This document shows positions 22,293-27,742 of a DNA stretch of 27,742 nt, in pieces. The stretch comes from JAENVU01 sp046598395 (lineage in GTDB: Bacteria; Actinomycetota; Acidimicrobiia; IMCC26256; JAENVU01): contig JBKJIQ010000029.1 of NCBI GenBank assembly GCA_046598395.1, positions 1 to 27,742 on the forward strand, in the 5' to 3' direction. Within the stretch, counting starts at the first letter, position 1; every line of letters starts with the position of its first letter. The notes under the pieces are model-generated. The model was given only the letters and a program-made list of their open reading frames with translations. It searched no databases and was not told the origin of the DNA. The translations under genes and the position numbers were made by a program.

Positions 22293-24129
22293 CGTCGTCG
22301 GCTTCCGGTTCGGCGATGATGGCGTCGTAGGCCGACAGCATGGCGGCGTACTCGGGGTCGGTTTCGAGCAACTCGGAGTGGGTGCCTGTGGCAGCGATGC
22401 GGCCGGCGTCCATACGCACCACGCGATCCGCGAGTTCCACCGTCGATCGGCGATGGGCAACCACGAGGGTGGTCATGTGCAACTCGTCGCGCAGCGCACC
22501 GAGGATGCGCGCTTCCACGCGGGGATCGACGGCCGAGGTGGCGTCGTCGAGGACCAAGAACTGCGGCCGTCTCGCCAGCGCACGCGAGAGGGCGAGTCGC
22601 TGACGTTGCCCGCCGGACAACGTGACGCCGCGTTCGCCGAGGATGGTGTCCACGCCGTGGGGGAGGGCGGCGACGAAGCGGGTGGCCTGTGCCACTGCGA
22701 GTGCCGATTCGAGGCGATCGGTGCCATGGTCGGTGCCCACGAGCACGTTCTCGGTCACGGTGTCACCGAAGACAAAGGACTCTTGGAACACCAACGCCAG
22801 CAGGTCCCGACGCGCGTCGCTGCGGAGGCGGTCGGGCACGAGTCCGTGGACCTGGATCGTGCCGCGGTCCGGTGCGCCGAGCCCGACGAGCAGTTCACAC
22901 AGCGTGCTTTTCCCACAGCCAGTAGGGCCGACGAGGGCCACGATCTCTCCGGCGGCAATGGTGAGGTCAATGCCGGTCAGTACGGGCTCGCCGGTGGGAT
23001 ACGCGAAATGCACATCGTGAACGACAACCTCAGCGGGCGTCGTCGGCGGGGTTTCGTGATCGTGGGGCGCGGGGGCAAGGGGTGCCGCGAGGATCCGGTC
23101 CAGGCGTTCAGTGGCCACGACAGCGCGCGGCATCTCTTCCAATAGGAAGCCGACGACGCGCATCGGGAACGCGAGCAGCGTGAAGAGCGCCATCGCCTGC
23201 ACCACGTCGCCCGCGGAGATGACCCCCGTCGATATCCGCCAACTTCCCACCGCGAGGATGGCCACAATCCCGAGGCTCGGGAGTGCGTCGAGGGCAGGTT
23301 CGAAAAAGGCACGGAGTTTGCCGACTTCCACTCGCTCGCGGCGCAATGCGTCGGCGGCGACGGAGAGGCGTTCCACCTCGTGGGCTTCGAGCCCGAGTGA
23401 CTTCACTGCGAGTGCGCCGTCGAAGCTCTCGTGGGCGATGCTCGAGACTTCGCCCACGTAGTGCTGGACCGCCGCCGCGGGTCGTTCGACCCGACGGGTG
23501 TAGAAGCGATTGAGTAATGCCATCGCCGGGAACAGCACGAGGCTCACCAGTGCCAACAGCGGATCTACCGCCACGAGCGCGATGACCGAGAAGATGATGA
23601 GTACGAGCAGCCCGGTGGAGAAGGGGAGCGGGTTGACCACTTCGGTGGCCGCGAGCACGTCCGAATCGGCGTGCGCGAGCAGCACCCCGGTGGACGTGGC
23701 TCGGTGGAAATCGATCGGTACCGCAAGGAAGTGGTCCGCAATCTCGCGGCGCAACGATGCCTGGCCGAGCCAGGTGGTCTTCCCTGCGAAGTAGCGGCGG
23801 GTGATGGTGCCGATCGCGCGCATGACCGAGACGACCATGATCAGCGCGACCCACGTCCAGGTCGTGCCGGTGGCGACACCCTTCGGAGAAAACGCAGGGG
23901 TGAGCACTTCGTCGGTGACGCGTCCGAGTACCAGGGTGCCGAGGACGGATGCCCCGGCGTAGATCACCGCCCCGACGATCGCGATGGAGAAGGGCAGCGG
24001 GTTGAGGCGGACGAAGCGGGCGAGCACGCGCAGTCCTCGCGCCAGCACATGGCTCTTCGGGGTTTGGGTTGGCTCGGTCTCGGCCGCGTCCTCGGAGGGG
24101 GACGCGTGGTTGGGTGAGGTCGTGGTCAC
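22285..24129 (-). CDS. ABC exporter half-transporter A (Walker B Asp variant)
   Basis: A 614-residue permease-ATPase. About residues 45-340 form the six-helix exporter domain. The nucleotide-binding domain has Walker A GPTGCGKS (401-408), signature LSGGQ (504-508), Walker B FLVLDDATSAVD, and H559. The residue after the Walker B aspartate is Asp529 where active sites have Glu. This marks A as the degenerate-site subunit, complementing subunit B, whose signature is degenerate. GTG 24129 overlaps the stop of the lipid kinase gene by four bases (GTGA), and its own stop lies inside the start of subunit B, so the three proteins are translationally coupled. Expected location is the cytoplasmic membrane as an A/B heterodimer. 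Substrate unknown. Confidence 0.9.
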   Translation of the reverse strand: MTTTSPNHASPSEDAAETEPTQTPKSHVLARGLRVLARFVRLNPLPFSIAIVGAVIYAGASVLGTLVLGRVTDEVLTPAFSPKGVATGTTWTWVALIMVVSVMRAIGTITRRYFAGKTTWLGQASLRREIADHFLAVPIDFHRATSTGVLLAHADSDVLAATEVVNPLPFSTGLLVLIIFSVIALVAVDPLLALVSLVLFPAMALLNRFYTRRVERPAAAVQHYVGEVSSIAHESFDGALAVKSLGLEAHEVERLSVAADALRRERVEVGKLRAFFEPALDALPSLGIVAILAVGSWRISTGVISAGDVVQAMALFTLLAFPMRVVGFLLEEMPRAVVATERLDRILAAPLAPAPHDHETPPTTPAEVVVHDVHFAYPTGEPVLTGIDLTIAAGEIVALVGPTGCGKSTLCELLVGLGAPDRGTIQVHGLVPDRLRSDARRDLLALVFQESFVFGDTVTENVLVGTDHGTDRLESALAVAQATRFVAALPHGVDTILGERGVTLSGGQRQRLALSRALARRPQFLVLDDATSAVDPRVEARILGALRDELHMTTLVVAHRRSTVELADRVVRMDAGRIAATGTHSELLETDPEYAAMLSAYDAIIAEPEADDDV

Positions 24130-25040
24130 GGCACCACGATCGTGAGTGCATCGGCGATGTATGAGATGTCGAGTCGACGCACATCACCCAAGTAGTCGCC
24201 GTCGACCTGAAACGGGAACGCTTCGGTCCCCGTGACGGTGGCTGCGGTCACACCATCGCGTTGGACGACGTCGCGGTGGCGATGCAGAGCCTTGGTCGAC
24301 AGCAGTGCCCGTGCGGTGATGCTCAAGATCGCGGGCGCGTGTCTGGCTCGGACCACAGTGACGCTCAGCGGACTCTCGAGGCTGGCCGCGGGCGCGACGG
24401 TGACCGGTCGATGACCGAGAAAGGTGTACGGGCTGGTTTTCGAGACGATGATGAAGGTGGCGTCGGCGATGATTTCACCGTCGCCGAACGCGATGTCGAA
24501 GCGGCCGCGGGAGTGGTCGTAGGTCCGAAGCCACGTGTCGAACGCCGCGGCGACGAAGAGCGGATGCGCTGCGTACCGCTTGAATGCAGCACGGCGCTCT
24601 ACCGCTTCCACCACTGCGGCATCGAAACCGATCCCGCAATGAAAGAGGAAGTAGCGGTCACCCACTCGTCCGAGACCGATGCGTTGGAAGGACTTCCGCT
24701 CGAGGGAGTCGAGGAGCTCGGACGTGGCCTCTACGGGATCGGCAGCAATGCCCAGTGTCTGCGCGTAGACGTTGGTGGAACCGCCGGGGAGCGCCGCGAG
24801 CGCGGTGTGGGTGCCGACGAGGCCGTCGGCCGCTTCATTCAGCGTGCCGTCGCCGGCCAGCACGGCAACCACGTCTACGCCATCGGCTGCCGCGCCCCGG
24901 GCGAGGCGGGCCGCATGCCCGCGGCGAGATGTCTCGGCCACCTCGAGTTCGTGATCCGCGCCGAGCGCCTTCTGGATGATGACGCGCCGGCGTGCCGTCA
25001 CCGAAGAAGCCGTCGCATTGACGATGAGAAGCACCCGCAC
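24126..25040 (-). CDS. Diacylglycerol kinase-family lipid kinase
   Basis: A 304-residue member of the DAGK_cat/YegS family, which phosphorylates lipid hydroxyls using ATP. It has the nucleotide loop AGDGTLNEAADGL (G62-T66 region; GGDGT in most members, Ala here for the first Gly) and PGGSTN (85-90, variant of PxGTxN). The C-terminal beta domain ends with FQVDGDYLGD. There is no signal peptide; it probably acts at the inner face of the membrane. It is the first gene of an operon with a heterodimeric ABC exporter, linked by a four-base GTGA overlap. This suggests that the kinase modifies or handles a lipid related to the exported molecule. Start is GTG 25040; a second GTG six bases later is possible. 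TAGCCT lies eight bases upstream. Confidence 0.88.
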   Translation of the reverse strand: MRVLLIVNATASSVTARRRVIIQKALGADHELEVAETSRRGHAARLARGAAADGVDVVAVLAGDGTLNEAADGLVGTHTALAALPGGSTNVYAQTLGIAADPVEATSELLDSLERKSFQRIGLGRVGDRYFLFHCGIGFDAAVVEAVERRAAFKRYAAHPLFVAAAFDTWLRTYDHSRGRFDIAFGDGEIIADATFIIVSKTSPYTFLGHRPVTVAPAASLESPLSVTVVRARHAPAILSITARALLSTKALHRHRDVVQRDGVTAATVTGTEAFPFQVDGDYLGDVRRLDISYIADALTIVVP

Positions 25041-25048
25041 AGCGGCGC

Positions 25049-25054
25049 AGGCTA
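25049..25054 (-). promoter_or_regulatory. Possible -10 element of lipid kinase/ABC operon
   Basis: TAGCCT on the minus strand ends eight bases before GTG 25040. The spacing is slightly longer than at other genes here, so the call is weaker. No Shine-Dalgarno sequence is seen. Confidence 0.35.
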
Positions 25055-25146
25055 CCGGTCGAGCCGTTCCATCCTCTGGGGGTTAGCGGCGCGGGTTTGG
25101 GGCCGTTGCGTTGTGGTGACTGCAGCACTCCCGCCAAGCTGGTGTG

Positions 25147-25836
25147 ATGCCCACTCCGAGTTTGCCTGCCTTGAGTCTCGAGATCGCCGGGTGTCGCTCG
25201 TGTCCTCGACTCGTGGCCTGGCGAGAGCAGGTTGCGCTCGAGAAGCGGGCCGCGTTCCGTGACGAGCCGTATTGGGGGCGTCCGGTACCAGGGTTTGGGG
25301 ACCCGCAGGCCCGGGTGTTGGTGCTCGGTCTGGCTCCCGCTGCCCATGGCGCGAACCGAACCGGTCGGGTGTTCACCGGGGACCGGTCGGGTGACTGGTT
25401 GTACGCCGCCCTTTATCGCGCCGGGTTCGCGAATCGACCTTTGTCGGTCTCTATTGACGATGGATTGGAGTTGCGCGCCGCGTACGTGACCGCCGCCGTG
25501 CGGTGTGCACCGCCGGAGAACAAGCCGACGCGAACGGAACGCGACGAGTGTCTTCCATTTCTTGCTCGTGAGCTCACGTTGCTGACCGAAGTACGGGTCA
25601 TCGTGGCTCTCGGTGCGTTCGCATACGAGGCACTGTGGACGATGCTGCGCGCGGACGGAGTGGAACTCCCGCGGCCACGGCCGAAGTTCACGCATGGGCT
25701 GGAGGTGGCCACGAGCAGGGCCACCATCATTGGTTGCTTCCACCCGAGCCAGCAGAACACGTTCACCGGGAAGCTCACCCAGCCGATGATCGATACGGTC
25801 TTTGCCCGGGCTCGCGAGCTCAGCCGAGCTGTGTGA
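25147..25836 (+). CDS. udgB: Family-5 uracil-DNA glycosylase
   Basis: A 229-residue UdgB-type DNA glycosylase that excises uracil and some other deaminated bases in base-excision repair. The [4Fe-4S] ligands are C16, C19, C120 and C135 (CRSCPRL, AAVRCAPPENKPT, ERDECLPF). The active-site motif GLAPAAHGANRTGRVFTGD (61-79) has Ala where families 1 and 4 carry catalytic residues, typical of family 5, and motif 2 is CFHPSQQNTFTG (197-208). It adds another Fe-S protein to the region. ATG 25147 is preceded directly by an in-frame GTG (25144), and either could start. No TANNNT element or clear ribosome site is found. Its stop codon lies in a 22-base tandem duplication. It is divergent from the lipid-kinase operon and convergent with the TSUP transporter. 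Confidence 0.92.
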   Translation: MPTPSLPALSLEIAGCRSCPRLVAWREQVALEKRAAFRDEPYWGRPVPGFGDPQARVLVLGLAPAAHGANRTGRVFTGDRSGDWLYAALYRAGFANRPLSVSIDDGLELRAAYVTAAVRCAPPENKPTRTERDECLPFLARELTLLTEVRVIVALGAFAYEALWTMLRADGVELPRPRPKFTHGLEVATSRATIIGCFHPSQQNTFTGKLTQPMIDTVFARARELSRAV

Positions 25837-25859
25837 CGAGCTCAGCCGAGCTGTGTGAC
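25816..25859 (+). repeat. 22-base tandem duplication across the udgB stop codon
   Basis: Units 25816-25837 and 25838-25859 are identical and are followed by eight more matching bases (25860-25867). The first unit contains the last seven codons of udgB including its TGA, and the second is non-coding. Both include GAGCTC and CGAGCT steps that pair with the following AGCTCG, so a short hairpin (ACGAGCT/AGCTCGT, 25858-25872) can form between the convergent genes and may act as a weak terminator. Confidence 0.85.
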
Positions 25860-25863
25860 GAGC

Positions 25864-26652
25864 TCAGCTCGTGAGCGCGATGATTTCGGCCGCGCCGTAG
25901 CCGATCGAGATCGTGCCGAGCACACCGGCGACCACGAGGCGTAGGTGTCGGTCCGAGGCCTTGATCGTCAGGTGAGCGCCTACCCGTGCGCCCGGGATCG
26001 CGCTCACCATGAGCGGCACCGCGTAGAACCAGTTCACGTTGCCGAGCAGGTGATGAGCGAGCGTTCCAGGGATCGCGATGATGCCGACGCACGCGAGTGA
26101 GGTGCCGATCGCCTCCTTCAGGTCGAGGCCCACGAGCGCAGTGAACGCGGGAACCATGAGGATTCCGCCGCCCACCCCGAGGAAGCCCGAGAGCAGGCCC
26201 GCGAGCAGTCCGATCCCGATGAGGAGCGTGGGGCGCAGGTTGTAGGTGCGAGTGCCGTCGCCGTTCACCGTGGCCGGAACCCGGCCGCCGGTTCCTGTGC
26301 GGTGCGCGGTGAATGCCATGAGCGCGGCGGTCATCACCATCTGTACGTGACCGTGGCCGGGGAACCGGTCCGACGCGATCGCGCCGGCGGCGGCGAATGC
26401 TGCACCGGCGAGGCCGGTGAAGAGCACGACCCGTCGTCGGACCAAACCGTCACGCGAATAGCGCAGCGTTCCGGATATCGACGACGGAATAATCGACGGA
26501 AGCGTGCTCCCCACCGCCTGAAGCGGCGTGGCTCCGAGGAGGAGAATCGCGGGCGTGGAGATGACGGCGCCGCCGACTCCGAACACCCCCGAGAGCATCC
26601 CCGTGAAGAATCCGGCGACGAGGACCAGCGTGATTGTGACCCAGTCCGACAT
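25864..26652 (-). CDS. TSUP-family (TauE/SafE, DUF81) membrane transporter
   Basis: A 262-residue membrane protein with about eight hydrophobic segments and the internal duplication of the TSUP family. Copy one carries GVFGVGGAVISTPAILLLG near the N-terminus, and copy two carries GFLGVGGGILMVPAFTALVG in the second half. Members export or import sulfite, sulfoacetate, thiosulfate or other organosulfur anions. Which one applies here cannot be read. I prefer ATG 26652 over GTG 26664: TAGTGT (26666-26661, minus) lies eight bases before it and would overlap the longer start. It diverges from dapA with 41 bases between start codons, and converges on udgB across the tandem duplication. A link to the sulfur-related genes earlier in the window is possible but unsupported. 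Confidence 0.87.
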   Translation of the reverse strand: MSDWVTITLVLVAGFFTGMLSGVFGVGGAVISTPAILLLGATPLQAVGSTLPSIIPSSISGTLRYSRDGLVRRRVVLFTGLAGAAFAAAGAIASDRFPGHGHVQMVMTAALMAFTAHRTGTGGRVPATVNGDGTRTYNLRPTLLIGIGLLAGLLSGFLGVGGGILMVPAFTALVGLDLKEAIGTSLACVGIIAIPGTLAHHLLGNVNWFYAVPLMVSAIPGARVGAHLTIKASDRHLRLVVAGVLGTISIGYGAAEIIALTS

Positions 26653-26660
26653 TGAGGGCG

Positions 26661-26687
26661 ACACTACCGAAGGCCGCCCGGTACCCT
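26661..26687. promoter_or_regulatory. Divergent -10 elements, TSUP gene and dapA
   Basis: Minus strand: TAGTGT (26666-26661), eight bases before ATG 26652. Plus strand: TACCCT (26682-26687), six bases before ATG 26694. Both spacings imply starts of transcription at or next to the start codons, with the two promoters sharing about 40 bases. Confidence 0.5.
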
Positions 26688-26693
26688 GGGTCG

Positions 26694-27605
26694 ATGTCGG
26701 ATGGCCGGATGTCGGATGGATTGTCGCTGCGGGGCATCTACATCCCCCTGATTACCCCGTTCGCTTCTGATGGGTCGGTGGCCCTGGACGCGATCACCTC
26801 GCTGTGTCACGAGTATCTCGATGCCGGCGCGGCGGGAATCGTCCCGCTCGGGACCACGGGCGAGAGTTCGGCGCTCACCGCAGACGAGAAACGTGCCGTG
26901 GTCGATGCGTCCTCGGCCGTGTGCGTGGCGCGGGCCGCGCAACTCATCGTCGGGGCGGGAACGAACAGCACGGCAACCACCGTTGCGGGTGTGCAGGCCC
27001 TGGCCGACGTTCCGGGTCTCTCTGCGGTCTTGATCGTCGTGCCGTATTACGTGCGTCCGTCGGAGGCGGGGATCGTGGCGCACTTCCACGCAGTGGCCGA
27101 CGCGTCGCCGGTGCCTGTGGTGCTCTATAACATCGCGATCCGCACGGGTCGAAATCTCTCGGCGGCGTCGGTGGTTGCTGCCGCCGCGCATCCGAACATC
27201 GCGGGGATCAAGCAAGCCGCCGCGGGGTTGGACCTCGACACCTTGGAGTTGTTGCGTGACGCTCCCGCCGGCTTTGCGGTGTTGGGTGGCGAGGATCCGT
27301 TCCTGTACCCGATCATGTTGATGGGCGGATCGGGCGCGATCTGTGCGTCGGCCCATGTGTTGACCGAACAGTTCGTCTCGATGATCGAGTGCGGTCTCGC
27401 CGGTAAGGTCGACGAAGGCCGCGCCCAGGCGGAGGCGCTGCTGCCGGTGGTGCAGGCATGTTTCGCAGAGCCGAACCCCGCGGTGTTCAAGGGTGTGTTG
27501 CACACCCAAGGCCGCATACCCACTCCCGATGTGCGCATGCCACTGACGCCCGCCTCACCAGCCGCGGTCGACGCAGCACTCGCGGCGATCGCCCGCGTTT
27601 CCTGA
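26694..27605 (+). CDS. dapA: 4-hydroxy-tetrahydrodipicolinate synthase (DapA family)
   Basis: A 303-residue class-I aldolase of the DapA/NAL family, which condenses pyruvate with aspartate semialdehyde in lysine and diaminopimelate synthesis. It has PLGTTGESSALT (T54, T55), PYYVRPSEAG (Y119), YNIAIRTG (Y145, R150) and the Schiff-base lysine K173 in AGIKQA. The pattern with the Arg of the IRTG turn favours DapA over sialate or ketodeoxygluconate lyases, though these cannot be fully excluded. Start ATG 26694 is chosen because TACCCT ends six bases before it. A second Met at 26709 sits in a repeat of the same codons (MSDGRMSDG) and is an alternative. It diverges from the TSUP gene. No gene follows within the window. 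Confidence 0.9.
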   Translation: MSDGRMSDGLSLRGIYIPLITPFASDGSVALDAITSLCHEYLDAGAAGIVPLGTTGESSALTADEKRAVVDASSAVCVARAAQLIVGAGTNSTATTVAGVQALADVPGLSAVLIVVPYYVRPSEAGIVAHFHAVADASPVPVVLYNIAIRTGRNLSAASVVAAAAHPNIAGIKQAAAGLDLDTLELLRDAPAGFAVLGGEDPFLYPIMLMGGSGAICASAHVLTEQFVSMIECGLAGKVDEGRAQAEALLPVVQACFAEPNPAVFKGVLHTQGRIPTPDVRMPLTPASPAAVDAALAAIARVS

Positions 27606-27622
27606 GCCCAAGTTCGGGTTTT
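27606..27622 (+). terminator. Weak candidate terminator after dapA
   Basis: GCCC (27606-27609) can pair with GGGT (27616-27619, with a G-T wobble) around a six-base loop, directly after the dapA stop codon and followed by a short T run. The stem is only four pairs, so this is a weak call. Confidence 0.25.
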
Positions 27623-27625
27623 GGA

Positions 27626-27688
27626 CGTTCCGCGGAGCGGCTATTCCTGGTGGTGGGGATGGCCGCGGGTTGGGCGTTCCGCGGAGCG
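27626..27688. repeat. 14-base direct repeat with CCGCGG clusters
   Basis: An identical 14-base sequence centred on TTCCGCGGA occurs at 27626-27639 and 27675-27688, 49 bases apart. CCGCGG occurs four times within about 70 bases. Each unit is an imperfect palindrome. The stretch from 27606 to the window end holds no convincing open frame, is strongly G/T-skewed on the plus strand, and looks like intergenic sequence. Confidence 0.7.
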
Positions 27689-27720
27689 TTCCCCCGCGGG
27701 CGTGGTGGGTGTTGGTGGTC

Positions 27721-27738
27721 GGGCTACGGGTGGGTGGG
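27721..27738 (+). other. G-quadruplex motif
   Basis: Four GGG runs (27721-27723, 27728-27730, 27732-27734, 27736-27738) are separated by loops of four, one and one bases. This fits the canonical four-tract pattern with short loops, which favours a stable parallel fold in single-stranded DNA or RNA. It lies 116 bases downstream of dapA. Function unknown. Confidence 0.6.
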
Positions 27739-27742
27739 CGCA

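Noticed and set aside
25041..25143. Promoter for udgB
   Set aside because: No TANNNT element at leaderless spacing, no two-box promoter and no ribosome site could be picked out with any confidence.

Overview
The window is a high-GC chromosomal segment of an actinomycete, most likely from or near the class Acidimicrobiia. The evidence is a single-WhiB1-type gene, a PdtaS-type histidine kinase, a DUF3107 protein, a pair of ArsA/Get3-like ATPases like mycobacterial Rv3679/Rv3680, and a small coiled-coil membrane protein of a type I associate with Acidimicrobiia. Genes are dense on both strands. I see no tRNA, rRNA, CRISPR array, insertion sequence or phage gene. No gene-free stretch exceeds about 200 bases.

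Layout. 1-512: small coiled-coil membrane protein. 512-3656: a minus-strand pair (ATP-grasp protein, then a radical SAM protein ending in a CCAEP tail) diverging within 19 bases from an NfuA-type Fe-S carrier. 3669-3719: a perfect 51-base palindrome between convergent genes. 3728-6763: a tight minus-strand operon with a SufR-like winged-helix regulator, a cysteine-desulfurase homologue with no lysine at all, a VOC-fold enzyme and a DUF169-like protein, diverging from mrp. 7638-8869: a sensor kinase and a NarL-type response regulator that appear joined by an internal deletion. 8883-13903: two divergent secreted proteins, an RTX/Ig-like protein and a subtilisin-fold protein with an FG-GAP propeller whose catalytic residues are altered. 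13961-16329: DUF3107 and the two ArsA-like ATPases. 16311-19485: MFS transporter, pdtaS, whiB1. 19636-20349: glycerophosphodiester phosphodiesterase. 20370-25040: operon of a diacylglycerol-kinase-like lipid kinase and a heterodimeric ABC exporter. 25147-27605: family-5 uracil-DNA glycosylase, TSUP transporter, and a DapA-family synthase. 27606-27742: a non-coding, GC-skewed tail with repeats and a G-quadruplex motif.

How the parts fit. The left third is dominated by iron-sulfur and sulfur functions: NfuA, the desulfurase homologue, a Cys-rich SufR-like regulator, Mrp and a radical SAM enzyme. The centre carries envelope, secreted and signalling genes. The right part carries membrane-lipid, transport, DNA-repair and lysine-pathway genes. 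A recurrent signal is a TANNNT hexamer 6-8 bases before the start codon of at least eight genes (nfuA, sufR-like, MFS, pdtaS, GDPD, lipid kinase, TSUP, dapA). This suggests that leaderless mRNAs are common here, and it helps fix start codons.

Most notable: the lysine-free desulfurase homologue in a SufR-led operon, the CCAEP-tail radical SAM/ATP-grasp pair, the deleted two-component pair, the catalytically altered subtilase-propeller protein, and the long palindrome.
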